From Acridotheres tristis (taxonomy: Eukaryota > Chordata > Aves > Passeriformes > Sturnidae): 64,000 nucleotides of DNA. Under the pieces are notes generated by a model that worked only from the letters and a program-made list of their open reading frames with translations, did not search any database and had not been told where the DNA came from. The position numbers were made by a program, and so were the translations under genes. Below, one piece after another: positions 22,721 through 35,843 of this stretch. The stretch is taken from positions 17,230,949 to 17,294,948 of the forward strand of contig CM072894.1 in assembly GCA_037013685.1 (NCBI GenBank), read 5' to 3'. Position 1 is the stretch's first letter; each line of letters opens with the position of its first letter.

Positions 22721-25700
22721 TAGTGTCTACAAATTCATGCTGGGAACTTTATAATGATTTTTAACATAGAAAGAAAGAGTCATCAAAGTGAGACAGGGCT
22801 AGAGGACCTGAAGGGTTCCTCCTGAATTCCCTGGGGAGGGCAGCAACAAGGTAAAGCCTCTGGCAAGTGGGCAAGAGAAGTAAATTTAAACCTGTTTTAT
22901 GCTTCTGGTGATTTCATGTTCTTTATTCTCCAAGTTCAGGACAATGCATTGTATGAAATGGTGAAACATTGAAGGAGTGCAGCACATGAGCCTCAGAGTC
23001 CAGCTTCCCTATCTACTCCTCTTTCTTCTTCCTGTCATCTTTTCCAGAAATAATTTTTTGCTAAAAATGAAACTGAGAAGGAATAATTTAACAATATCCA
23101 GTGCCATACCTTCTGGTGTCTTACTTCTCAGGAGATTTTTAATGATCTATTTTGTTGTTTACCATCTACATGGAATGTATTTCCTAAAATAGTAAATGGT
23201 TGTTTCTGTAGTATATGAAAATAAACAGAGGAAAGAAATCCTAAACTGATGGCTTGCTAAGAACACATTTTACAAAAAGCACAAACATTCTTTTTTCAGC
23301 CAGGTACTTCTCTACTTTAATGGTTTTAAGTCTTCTGTCATAAAAAATAAAAAAACCTCAAGCATGGGTTTAATTTACATATTTGTGTGTCAGTGGAAAA
23401 GACATGCATTCTGCTCTTGTTAAATATCCACAAAACAACCTTCTTATCTTCCTTAAAACTTCTATTTCCATTGATGTCTACAAAAAGCTTGTCAAAGTGG
23501 TGGGTGTTGATGTGCTGAACCAAGCTACCTACCCTATCTCATCCAACTTTCTCAGGTTGTGTAGGATATGGTATTTTCTTTTCATTTTATGGTAAAATCT
23601 TATTGTGGTCTCACACATTTAACTAGTATAAAATGAAACCATAACTGCTGTATTACTTAATCTGTTCATTCAGTGTTTAGATAGAGTGTCAGTAATTGTA
23701 TTGATTAAAAACACACAAAGGCATTTGGAATCAAATTATTGATCTGAACAAGACAGATCAATATGCTCTGTTTTTCACATTAATTCTATAACGCATTGGG
23801 AATAATCAGTAAATAAAATAAAAACATTGACCTAATGTGCATCTGTGTGAACAGTAGATATTCTCCAGTTAAATAGCAAAAGAATAATACTTTTAATTCC
23901 TGTCACACACAATTACAACAAAATATGATTTTAATTGGAAAATAGTAAATATTTTCTATTTTCAAATTTGCTGTTTCTCTCTAAATTTCTACAGAGCTTG
24001 CTACTATATAAACCACGCCTGTTCACATTTTTTTCTTATTTTGAATTTAGCTCATCTTCCCTGATTAACTAGTGAGGAACAGACATTTCTAAACATACCC
24101 TGAGATGCTCCTGTTGCTAAACCAATCTTTACTGCAACTTGAGAAAAACCTGGCTCTAAATGCACACAGAACACTGCAGTAATTAACCCAAGATGGGTAT
24201 GGAGAGGCGAAATTACTCTACCTGACATTTTCCCTAGCTAACCACATCTCTTTACATCCCAATTCACCATAGCATGTTTCTGAAAGAGATGACCTCTTTT
24301 TACCTCTCTCAGTATGCAGCCTAAGCTGTGTAAATTCTGTGATGTCTGGCTTTTAGGGATATCACAGAACCAGCCCCGTCCTTGGGAAATGGAAGAGCAC
24401 CTACTGTATGTATTTTGCAATTCATCCCCTTTTCCCTATTTTTCTTCAATGCTGGCATTGATTTTCATATTACTGCTTAAAGTATTGTTTTGTCCATCTG
24501 AAATTCTGTCCCTGCCATCTGTCAACCACTCATCCCCTTTCTAAACATAATCTCAAAATCTTATTTGGTTTAATTGATTCTTTAGTGACTCTTAGTGTGT
24601 TGTGCAAAGGATAAAGATTGTTGTACCACATTAAGTAAATCATGGTGTGAAAATGCTGTTCCAGAGAAATTTATTTACTGTAACCCAAATTAGTTTGCCT
24701 AGAAATACTGAATGTACATAGAGTATTCCCAGCTAATTTATGTTTAAAAAACTGTAGGATTTCTATAATAATGTAGGAATCTTCAGCTTCTCCATAACAG
24801 CTGGATAGGAAACTGCTTTGGGGAAAGGAAAAAGCATTCCCCCTTTTTTTTTTCTCTACCAGAGAAACTTCTGGTATATTGGAGGCCAATATTATTGCAG
24901 ATTGTCCAGTGTCTGCACGGCCACAAAGGTCACTTTTCAGACAGAAAACCAGGTTCTCTACCCCAAAACACACAGCAGAAAAGCACAAAACAAAAAAGAC
25001 AGCATTTCAAGAACACTGACTGGAACACTGAAGTAATTGAATCAAGTACCATTGAAGAGTTCTAGCAATGTAGCCCCCGGTTTCCTCTCCCCCAGTTTGG
25101 ACCAGTATACCAGGAAGACAGGAGAGCCACTCTGTTACACAGGCCCAGGACTGCTGTGGCAGTGGCTACGTATTTACAGCACAAGGAATGCCAGAAACCT
25201 TCACAGGTCACAGTTTTGTCAACACAGGTTTTCCAGCACTGTCCTGGAATTCACAGCAGCTAACACTGACACTGAACAGAATCTGAACTGAATCAGGGGA
25301 CACAAAAGGGAAGGTGGGTTGTCGGGCTCCATTATGTTGTGGATCCCTACAGTTTTGTCAGTCAAGACAAGGAACCTTGTTCAGCCAGTGGCAATAGGCA
25401 TTTCTCAAGTTTGTTTCTCAGTGACATTTGGAATAGCAGCCTGCAGACTACAAGCTGAAAATCCCCAATCTAGACTAGCTCTGAACACAATTAAGACAAC
25501 TCAAGAGGAGGTAGGGAAAGGGCAACAAATATTTGCCTGACTCCCCACATACTACAGAAGTAACAGGAACACATTATACAAATCTGTATTTAAATGTAGG
25601 AGACTGAAATCACAGAGATTCCTTTGTAATTTAGCAGTGAAGTGCAAGAGAGCTGCAAGCTAGCCCGAAAAAGCAATTCCCTGCCAATTCTCCCTCTGCT

Positions 25701-28700
25701 TCCTGTGCAGCTGATGTAGGCAGAAATGCCAGCTCCGGGGCAGGAGAGAGTGTCAGTTCACAGCTGTCAGACCCAGCAGAGCTTTGTGCTGAGGTCATTT
25801 ACAGCTGCAGACAGATCACAGCAGTCTCAAACAGGACCACTGTGGTTCATTCCTCCTTGAATCCCACACCCAGGCCCTATCCTGTAGCTTGTGCTGGCCC
25901 TGGCCAGGAAGCTCATTTTCATCCAAAACTGAAGAAAGCTAAGCCCAGAAAAAAGGTTTATGTGTTTCTGACAGTTCTGCTCCCTTATCACCAGGCAAGC
26001 AGGAACATCAATGTTACAGAAAAGAGGGCACACATAACTGGGTGTTGACAGAAGAGACATAGGAGAGGGTGCATAGAAGAGGAAAAGCTCTGCAACCCTG
26101 GTGCAGGTCACTGGAAGCTGCTGTGGAAGTGCAGTCATAGAGCCATGGCTCTTCCTGGGCCCAAATGTGCTTTGCTCTGGGAGCAGATGATCCCACCATC
26201 TTCCTATTGCCCAGCCACTCTCTCTCCTACCTCTGCTTCTGGAGTCACTGCTCAGGAGGCTCCAAGGTGGGCTGGGTTAGAAAACATGCTCGGGAGAAAA
26301 GTAACCACCTGAGCCATTCTGCAAAAGGCTACAAGGAAAGAACTGCATGAGAGAAGAGAAGGTGTTTCTTTAGGCTCCACAGATTCTTAAATTTGAAGTC
26401 AGTTAATATAAAGAGTGAGGAAGGACAGAGCAGTACTGGAGGTTTATGAAGACATAATCATAATTCTCCTGCTAAACTACTGGCTTTTTCTCCATCCAGT
26501 TTATATTTAAGGTTATTGAACAAATATATAATTTCATTTATAAAGATAAAAACAAGTATGTCTGAGTAATCCTAATTAAAAGAAGTGTAACAACCTGTAT
26601 GGGAAGTAAGCTGGAGTTTTTTTAAATTTTACTTTGGAGCCTAAATTAAGTATTCTTTTAATTTCTCTACTATTCAATTCAGCTACATGTAGTTGTATTT
26701 CCCCACTAACTGCTATCTTTAATTTTAAAACAGCCGCATCACTGATGATAAAGTACACAAAGATCAAACACGTTCACAGTCTTGTGCCAAGCCTTCTTTC
26801 AGAAGGAAATTCACAAAAAGAATAAATAATGAAAGTCATAAATCATAAATACCTCAACAGCACTTTCTCCTTAACCATCATATTGGTGCTAACAGTCCCA
26901 ATTACACTTTCAGCTCTGCCGTAGAGATCTGACATTTTTGCCTCTGCAATTCTGACTTGGAATGACTCTCAATGAGCCCCATAAACTGGACACTTGTGGT
27001 GCTATTTGTGTGCAGCCAGCACAACAGGCTTCTGCTCTTGACTAGCTAACACAAGAAAAAGAATAAAATCACTGGACAGCTTTTTCCCACTATTTATTAA
27101 CCCCTCAAATTTTTATCATCCATACACAAGTAAAAAAAAGATGCTGCTAAATGATCAGATCAGACACATTGATTACTTCTTACTGGCTCAGAACTATAAT
27201 TGACTTTGTGGAATACCAATTTCCAGCATGCATTGCAGGACAGGCAGTCAAAATGCTCTGTGAGAGACGATATAAGTGACTAGAAAGAATCTGATTTTAA
27301 GATCCCTGATCCAATTTTTCTGCCAAACTTGAGAAAATAATTACAAGATTCAAAAAAATTCCCTTTTCTGTTTCGAATATAAGTGCCAAATGTGTTACTT
27401 GTATACGCTTGACTTGTCTGAAGACATGAACCTTGAAAGGGACTATCTTTTTTCTCAGTATAATTACCCACTCTTCCTGCCTTTCAACTGCAAGAGATAA
27501 ATGGAGCATATGTGCATGTTTTTTAGGGGTTGGGACAGAATCTCAAAGAAAGCACAGTCAAGAAGCAAGAGTCATCAAATGTGACTCCACAATATATATT
27601 ATCAGGCTGCCCTTGCCAGCACTGGCAGAGAAGGTAGTAGGCTGTGTCCACAGACAAGTGGAACCGAGAGTGGTCCTGTGGAAAGATGGTCCCACACCTA
27701 ATTCACAATACTGCTTTACAAATTATAGCATTTTCTAGTAATTTCTGTTATTTTTTCCATTATTTAGATTATTCATGTAAACTACAATAGCAACACTCTT
27801 TCAGCTAGGCAAGAGAAGTCTCAAAGGAAAAACATCTCTTTAGCCAAACTGCCTTCCCTGTGCTAACTCAAACATCTCTACAGCCTTTTTGTGAGGTTAA
27901 TCAGATGGGTTAGCACTTGAATACACTGATACTTTGGAAGAGGTCAGCAGCGTGAGTTAAATCCCCTCCAAAATACAATTTTAACCAAGAAATATATATC
28001 ACTTAGTTTTGCATATTTCTATTGATTTCTGAACTTCTTCCCTCCACTTTCAGTGTCTTTTAGTACTATCACACCACGGACTGATCACAATAAGCTCCTG
28101 TAAGGAAACTCATCAGAAACATATGAACAATAATGAATCTCATGATGTTCAAAGTAAACCAGCATTTTTCTGTATGACAGTCACTCTGCTTTTTCTCTTT
28201 GTAGCAGACGACTCCATCCCTGCTTTGCATCAAAGCACCCAAAAAACCTGAGAATTTCAAGGCTTTAGAATGCACACAAACTGCAATAAAGTCTGAATAA
28301 AAATAATAATAAAAATGAAAGGCAACATAAGTGGAGAGCATCAAAATAACAATAATAACACTTTAAAGGCACTCTTCATTAAAAAACTACTGTGGAGATC
28401 ATATATATTAATATTCAGATGTATAAGTTATGAAACTAAAAACTTGCACAGGTTAGCTCTAGCATTGACTGGAGTATATGGATTATCCTACTGGTAACAG
28501 AGGAAGCCTGTCTCTTTCCCATACCTCTCATTTTTCAGCTTTTCACTCCTCCCTCATGATAAAACCCACACTACCCTGACTTGGATCTTGCAGGTAGTTT
28601 CACTGACTCACAAAGTCACTGCAGCTCTCAAAGCAGGATATAAATGCAGACACACTTTTCCAAGCTCAGTGTTCCATTCCTGAGTCAAGGGCAGTAGCTT

Positions 28701-30298
28701 CTTCTGCAATGTTTTACAGCTGTGACAGGAAAGGGAGGCTTCCTCTTTAGGTGCTGACAACTCGACTGTACTATGTTATTGCACATTAGTCGCTAATTTC
28801 CCCATTATTCATCTTCTTTCAAGAGATAAACATGGCAACCTGCTTGTATTTTAAAACTGAAGCACACATGCATATATTTAGAACTCTGATGTTACTGCTC
28901 TTAGAAAACAAGGATAAAATTTAAAGTACAGTATTCCTTTCGGTCCTGTAGCTTGAAAAATTCTGCCCTTGTTTCAAAAAAATTTAATTCACCCACAAAG
29001 ATGAATTAAGTCTTACCTCCGTATCTTACCACTCATTGTAGATGGCTGTATTTATCATTAGAACCACCACAATGAAAACTCCTCGATGAAAGAAACAGGC
29101 AGAAAGACCATATTTTTTTCATTCAAACTCATGAAAGGGCTTCAGGAATCCTTGAAATGAATCAGGTATGTACTGAAAAGAATTAAGTCATCTTGGCATG
29201 TACACAGGTAAATACTCAGCAACCTGGACCGAGGATTCTCTTCTTTTTCTCCACAGTGCAATGCTACTCATTCCTGAAGTGTTCTAGATCAAATGAGAAC
29301 CACTCCCCACATCTACAGGTTTCATATTGGGGCTATTCTGGCTAGTTCGTTATTGGTCTGCTCAGTCATATGATTAACACAGTAGAAGAAACCATTTCCA
29401 GTATTGCCATTAGAACCTCCAGAATTCAGGGTACACAAGGAAACCATGGATCACGGATATTTCATAGGTTAGCAGGGAGCTGATTTATATAAAAGAAGAT
29501 GGGGTGTTGCAAGCTTTCCTTTGAGCTACTGCTCTTCACAAAGACATTCAGAAAGGAAGGCTGCAGTTGTATATTGTCTACTTGGCTGAAACTGGAGATA
29601 CCCAACCTTCCCTGCTGGTCCTGCAACAATTTAGCTTATGCAAAGTCTACTTAGGGAAGTCAGCAGATTACTAACATTTTTGTTTACATTAAAGAGCTCT
29701 GCTGACATATAAAGACCTTCACATTTTTCATGATGAAGTTCCTTACTAACATATGAAAAACGTATTTTTCACAGACTCCTACTCATCTCACACTCCTGTC
29801 TTTGTATCTCCCCTGCCATAAGCTGTCACCATGTGACTCATTGCCAGGGTCTATATGCAAAGCCTCTGCACTAGCCAAATTGTTACAGGCTGTGATAATA
29901 ATTGAACTCTAAGCACTTTCACCTAGAGCAAAATGAAGAACTTGAACAGATCTCTAGGCAAATTATTTTCAAATATGTGAAACTGGTGCCAAAACAACAG
30001 AGCAGCCCCTAAAATTAATGGGTACAGTTAGGAATACAAAAAGATGTTATTTATAAATATTTGCATGTAGTGCTTTCATGCAATCACTTCAAAAACAGAA
30101 AACAAAAGGGAATTATTTTTTAATCCTATGCAAATATTGTATAGGAGAAATGGCCAGTGCAGAATCCAAGTGAGAATAGAAATTAATGCACATGTATCAC
30201 CGGGCAGCTACATAAACCCAAAAAATAAGTCATCCTTTAACACAGGTTTAAACAAACACCTTGTAATTGCACTTTAATAAAACACTGTCTGCTTTCCT

Positions 30299-30323
30299 GC
30301 TCTCTCTCTCTCTTTTTTTTTCC
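30299..30323. repeat. (CT)n microsatellite with T-run
   Basis: Alternating TC for about 14 bases followed by a run of nine T. Confidence 0.9.
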
Positions 30324-33300
30324 CTCACATTTTCATTAGCATGTGAAACATTTTCTTTAGAATTCTGCTAATGTTGTCTCAAAGTTTGCATTTGACAATA
30401 CATTGAATATCTTAAAAGATAAGCCTTCCTTTTGACAGTGGTCATCCAGGAAAAGTAAACTGAAATATAGGGAAATCAGAAGTAAAATGATCGTGTTTAT
30501 TGCTGGAGTAGCTAATATGGTGAATGAACATTATTATTATTGGTGTCTTGTGTGGGTTTTTCAAGGCTAAACCTTGTGAATTGCAATGTCATATTTATAA
30601 ACAGTATACCTTCAAATGACCAGAGCCATACTTAAGTGCTTGAAAATCGAATATTCATTCGCCTTGCAATGTTGAAATTGCAATACTTTGAGGATTAACT
30701 CTTGATTATGTCCTTCTCTATCCACTATAAGGTCTCTATGACATATTTGCATTAAATGCATTTAGAGTTGATAAAAAGAAAAATACTGTTCTCACAATCA
30801 CCCCAATTATTTAAATACGTAAAAATCAACACGGTACCTACATCTTACTGAAAATTCAGTAAAGGAAAGGAATCTATATTTTACCACATCAAATTAGCCA
30901 GGAAACAAATAGATGAAAAGGTGACTTTTACAAAAGTATTGCAGTATAATATATAGGAGCTTGGTATAAAAAATACCTTAAGATAAATCACTTCCAATAA
31001 GCTTCCAGTCTAGAGGATTTGGACACATTACATGAAAAACATAAAGGGGTTGTTTCAACCTGTAAGCTTCACAAACTCAGTCAATGTGTTTTTCGAATAT
31101 TACTTCATACACAAGGGGGAGCTCCTGCAACTCTATTATCACAATAGAGACCTGAAGACAATATAGGGAACACAATGGAAATACAGCATGAAAGATTTCA
31201 GAAAGGAATGCATATTTATCACCAATAGCAGGAATTACTGTATGAATTTGCACAACTTAATCTGCTTTTGTCTTCTGTGTTCAGCAAGGATTGCTCAGTA
31301 CAAAGGAGAGGAAAAGCACTTTCCCCCATACATACATTGTATGCTCTCAATGAGGAAGGAGCAAACTTATGCACGTTTTAAATAGTCACCAAGGAGAAGC
31401 TGTACAAAAAGAAAGGTAGCATGGTTTTTGAGGTGAGACATTGTTTTAATGTGTCACAGCAAAAATATATATAAGCAGGTAATCGAAGTCTGTACCACAA
31501 CAACAGATAAGAGGATTTCATTAACACTGCTCAGTCAGCCCCATTCTTGAAATACTCTGCTTTTGAGTACTTGATTTTTTAGCCTTCCTTTCAAGCAGAA
31601 TTTTGCGTGGCATCTTAAGGACGTGGGGGTTCTTTCAGCAAATGCAATATGGAGATTCCATTATGGAAAAGAATATAAAACTTCATCTTTGACCATTAGC
31701 AGGGCTAGAATTTTCTTAGTATTTACTACTTGAATAAATAACTTGCAAATCATAAATGTCTCTTCTTTCTGTGTATCATTTCTACGCTTTCAGGCACCTA
31801 CAGTTTGCAAATGAGTTTAAGACATTTGCTGATAGCAGAAAATAGCATTCAGCACCAACAATCCACAAGAGTGGAGATTCATGCTCTCGATAGGGTTATC
31901 CTTTGTTCTTACCCACATTAATTCCTTTGTCTCCATGACTCATTCCTCCAGTACCCTCTTCTTTCAAACTATCTTATATCTCCAGAGCAGATGAGCTATT
32001 TCTCATTCCTATTTGGGTACCAGTAAAGGGTCAAAAACAACAAGGGAGACAACTGTGGCTTTCAATCAGTGTTTGGCTTTGTAACAGTAAAAATATTGCT
32101 CTAGCAACTAAAAAAAGCCCTTGAGAGAAACCCCACATGGTTAAGCACGGAGACAGGAAAGCCCAAGTAACCCAGCAGCAAAGACAAACAGCATGGGAAT
32201 TCTGCACATAATATGCCCACAGCCTGAATGCACAAGTTTAGAGTGAAACTGCACCAAGCTCTGGTGAGCCAGTTTCAACTGACATTTTTCAGTGTTTAAC
32301 AATATGGTAATTTTCTAGGAGCTCACAAATGGTAGCCCTTACTGCATGAATAAGCCCCAAAAGTCAAGCTTCTAATCCAAAGGACATGATTCCCAGTGGA
32401 TAACTGGAAAAAAACTATTTAGTATGTGCTATGCATTTTCCTCCAGCTCAATGTCAGACAGGTTTGATCCATTTCAATTTAAAAATCAGCCAGGAGCATA
32501 CTCTCAGCATGGTGAATTCACTGTAAACAGTGAAAAAGTGGACAAATTGTAGGAAGAGTGTCCTGTAGTGGGAAGCATCATGCAACCCTGCTGCCAGCTC
32601 TGCTGGTAATGTATGGAACCAGGAGCACTAACTATTCTGACTGCACGCTGGAACCCGACCTCCCCTCTGTTCTAAGTACTCTTCTGTATCTTTTCCAAAA
32701 ATGTATTTGAAATTATTATTGATTTTGTAATTTTGGCTTTAGGGTTACATTCATCTCACGTATGCAATTCTACCTCACAGGAATTTTCAAAAACTAGAGT
32801 GAGAGAGCCCAGTGTACAGATATTGCTCTGTCCTAGTTAAAAAGACTATTGCTGTCATTTTCCCTTATGTAAGACAGCATTAAACTGATTTTGTTTCCAT
32901 TCCCCAAAATATAACTGGGGACACAGTAATATACTCCCTCTCAGTATTTTATGCTCAATTTAACTGTTATATTGCATTAAATGATGTGCAATAATGTAAA
33001 CCCAAATACAAATTAATTCACATTGGGTAAAAAGAATCCCTTTGCTGCTTTCTCCTAATAGAAATTTTTTTTGTAGATTTTAATGAACTAGAAAAACCAA
33101 ACATCCCCATATGGTGAGAAAATTCCAAAGCATGTATTAAAAGAAAAATCTTATGTTACTCATCAAAAACTAATAGATCTAACAGGACAAAAAAATTAAG
33201 CTATCAAGATGAAACTCAAACAATTAGCAATTATGGAAAAACATCTATTAGAGTACTTGTAAAAGACTCACCACAGGCTAAAAAAGAAAAACATGCATTT

Positions 33301-33469
33301 CATATTTCCAGAGTGGAATTAATTAAATTTCATCTGAAGCAAATTATTTACAGTTATAAACTTCCCTGGAAGATTAAAACAACACATACACACCTTGAAA
33401 TAAATGCATCATGATCAAAACTACTGAAGATGCTGTCTCTTTCTGTCTAAAAGTGCAATGTCTTCTTAC

Positions 33470-33679
33470 CATATGAAAGATTTTGAGGAACTTTCTCTGG
33501 ATCTCAGAAGGTTCCTCACTCAGTCTATTTCTGGACACTACAGAGTAGCTTGCATGTCTCTGAGCTGTATATGCTGCCTTCCTCACAGGTATCATTCTGG
33601 CCATCTGAAGTAGTCTAAAAATGTCCTGGAAACAGTTTTCTTTCCCTGGATGAATGCCCTTCTCTGATGCACTAGCCAT
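33470..33679 (-). CDS. Candidate alternative first coding exon of RAPGEF4
   Basis: This minus-strand frame sits in the large intron between the 35779 and 13405 exons. It has an ATG in strong context (AAAATGG) and 70 open codons, starting MASASEKGIHPGKENC and ending QRKFLKIFHM. It ends exactly at a strong donor, ATG|GTAAGA, in phase 0. Both downstream exons (13405 cassette and 13046 DEP exon) start in phase 0, so splicing to either would give a continuous EPAC2 protein lacking CNB-A. A weaker ATG lies four codons upstream (33691). An acceptor-like ATTTTTAG lies at about 33700, but phase-0 entry from there hits a stop, so it is not an ordinary internal exon. Mammals make CNB-A-less EPAC2B and EPAC2C from internal promoters. 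I do not recognise these 70 residues, so the assignment is inference. Confidence 0.4.
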
Positions 33680-33912
33680 TTTGGAAGTCATACATCATCC
33701 TAAAAATAAGCAAAATATGTAAAATCTAGAAATACAGCACTGTTTTCCAGTATCTCGATTTTTTGTTTTGAAAAGCTGGCAACAACTCTGGGAATTTGGC
33801 CCTGGAATTTCAGTAACTCCCTGATGGTTCACCAGACTGCAGGGCATGAAGGGAGACAGACATTTTGTGTGAGCACTGTAACAGTTGCACAGTGCAGAAC
33901 TGCAGGAACGAG

Positions 33913-33968
33913 GTTTGCATGCAGTAAACAAAATACTCGAGTTTGCATGCAATAAATAAAATACTGGG
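33913..33968. repeat. 28-bp tandem duplication upstream of the candidate first exon
   Basis: Two adjacent units, GTTTGCATGCAGTAAACAAA... at 33913-33940 and GTTTGCATGCAATAAATAAA... at 33941-33968, differ at a handful of positions. Both contain GTTTGCAT, one base off the POU octamer. The first also has GTAAACA, a forkhead-type core. They lie about 230 bases upstream, in transcription order, of the ATG at 33679. Any promoter role is conjecture. Confidence 0.85.
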
Positions 33969-34630
33969 GTATTTACCTCTGCTGCATTTATCTTTCACTG
34001 AACATAATTAAAGAGAGCTGTGGTCATATGGAGAAAACAAAGAACTAGAATTCATGGACCATTTCTATGCTGCGTCGTTTCTTCTGCCACATTTGCCATG
34101 GGACTTTCTGAGCGTCTCGAGGACGAAACAAGGTGACAAATATTTGTCACATATTCACTTACTCAGCTTCTCTCCAGAGAAATGTGTACAGCGTGGGAGG
34201 GAGAAGGATGTCTATTTTATACACGGCTTGGAAAGCAGGATAATATGGTTTGCAAAGGACTTTGTTCTTGTAAAAGTTACTGAGCAGTTTGAGACTGCAC
34301 TAGTCAAGTTCTGTCTCCTACCCAAGAAATTATTTTGTGCAGGAAGAATCCTGTTGTGCTAGAAAATCCCAGCTATTGGCAAAGGTATTAATCATTAAAT
34401 TTTGCTCAGTTTCTAAAATACTTTGTACCTGAGAGTGTTTACCACCCTTAGCTGAGCATCACTTCCCATTACTGGGGGGAAATTACATTCTAGGGGAGAC
34501 AGACTTTTTTTACCTTTTTACCTTTACCTGTTACTTCTATCTGCTTCAGAAAACATGAAAACATCTTTTAGTTTGAATTCTGCACCTGGTGCTTTTCTTG
34601 AGAAATTAAGCAAGACCCCTCACCTGGCTT

Positions 34631-34677
34631 AACTCCAAGTGTACCACTGAAATTAACTCCAAGTGTACCACTGAAAT
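34631..34677. repeat. 24-bp tandem duplication
   Basis: AACTCCAAGTGTACCACTGA plus AATT repeats at 34631-34654 and 34655-34677 with no mismatch in the shared 23 bases. The identity suggests a recent duplication. Confidence 0.95.
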
Positions 34678-34937
34678 GCCAAACACCTAAAGAAGCACTT
34701 AGACATAATTCATTACTGTTATGTAAAATTCTTACAGAATCCAAGGTGCCAAGTATCAAAGAACAATTACTCAGTGCATGGAAAAATATTTATGTTCCTA
34801 CAGGATAAGGTTGTGTCCAGAAGTAGTATAGCTAGTGAATAAGGCTCTAGGAAAAGGAACTACATACTGTTACATGTATACATTAAATAAAACCTGAATG
34901 TGGCAAATAAAAAAGGTCAGTACCCTTGAGGAAGCAT

Positions 34938-34954
34938 GACAGACAGACAGACAG
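34938..34954. repeat. (GACA)4 microsatellite
   Basis: Four perfect GACA units in intronic sequence. Confidence 0.9.
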
Positions 34955-35778
34955 GGAGAGGTGGAAGTAGTTATTTTTGCATTAAGAAAACACTAAAATA
35001 TTCCTTGTCTTCATCTGCTGTCAAGAGATGCTTTTTGAGCAACAAAAATACCTTTAACCTTTTAAAGACATCTCACAAATGCATCCAATCCAACTCCCAT
35101 GTCCAGAAAAAAGGCATCTGAGCGTCTGTTTATTACTGTAACTATTCTATTCCTGCCATATAGAAATTCTAGAAGTTATCAATCTTTACAGCAACACCTG
35201 ACACTATTTCTTCCCACTATTATTCTATATATATACACTCTATCTCACTACTGAAACTGGCACAGAAATATTCATGAGTTCTTTCATGTGGGTCCTCATC
35301 TGGAGAGGCTGAAGGCACAGAACTATTTTACAAAGGGGAACTGGGATGTAAAGCTGCTCTCTGAAAGCAGGAGAAAATTCACCCTGAGCAAAGGGCCAGA
35401 ACAATGCCAGTGCATCAACTCAGGCTCAGGTAAGCCTTAGAATAGGATTTAATAACGAATTTTATGATCCACCAGTTATCCACTGGTTATCCACTGGTCT
35501 TCTCATAGTGCTGTTTTTCTTCCTCATCCTCAGCACTTTTCCAACAAAGACCAAGAAACCAGATTTAATAATCCTGAACCACCTGCTTTCTTCAGTTAAA
35601 TGATACAATGTCTAAGGCATTCTTATAATTTTTATACTGTACTCAAATGCATGAACCACATGCTTTGCATTTCCACTCAGTTATTTTCAGTTGAATGTTG
35701 AATACTTCTACATTTTTCACAACCAAATTCCTCCCCCTCCAGCAAAAAAAAAAAAGGGCAAAACTGTGTGTGATTTAC

Positions 35779-35843
35779 CTTACTACAATTTTTAGAAACT
35801 TGGCAAAGAGCACTGCTTGACATACTGTCTTTATCTGGCATTC
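35779..35843 (-). CDS. RAPGEF4: RAPGEF4 exon: linker, longer than in mammals
   Basis: This 65-nt exon follows an eight-T tract plus AG and ends at AAG|GTAAAT. GA completes the arginine of the previous exon, then 21 codons read MPDKDSMSSSALCQ followed by VSKNCSK, ending in phase 0. Mammalian EPAC2 has only six residues (IPDKEN) at this point. MPDKD is clearly homologous, and the following serine- and cysteine-containing tail is extra. A GTATGT motif lies inside the exon after base 35826, but splicing there would break the frame with either downstream exon. The long form is therefore the only frame-preserving reading I see. The segment lies in the disordered linker between CNB-A and DEP. Confidence 0.85.

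Larger units (their letters stand above)
13406..35778 (-). other. RAPGEF4: Large RAPGEF4 intron (about 22.4 kb)
   Basis: This intron separates the linker exon (35779) from the cassette exon (13405). It contains a purine-rich block (13990-14260), a decayed CR1 LINE (15300-17470), an inverted SINE pair (20158-20625), MIR/L2-like remnants (about 21200 and 22600), small tandem repeats and the candidate alternative first exon (33470-33679). A less AT-rich block at 25650-26290 has no recognisable content. 23600-25600 and 26400-33400 show nothing else I can support. Confidence 0.8.

Noticed and set aside
35779..35826. Internal GTATGT donor that would shorten the linker exon to a mammal-like length.
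   Set aside because: It leaves a phase-1 end. Joining to the cassette exon gives a stop after four codons, and joining to the DEP exon gives a stop after seven.
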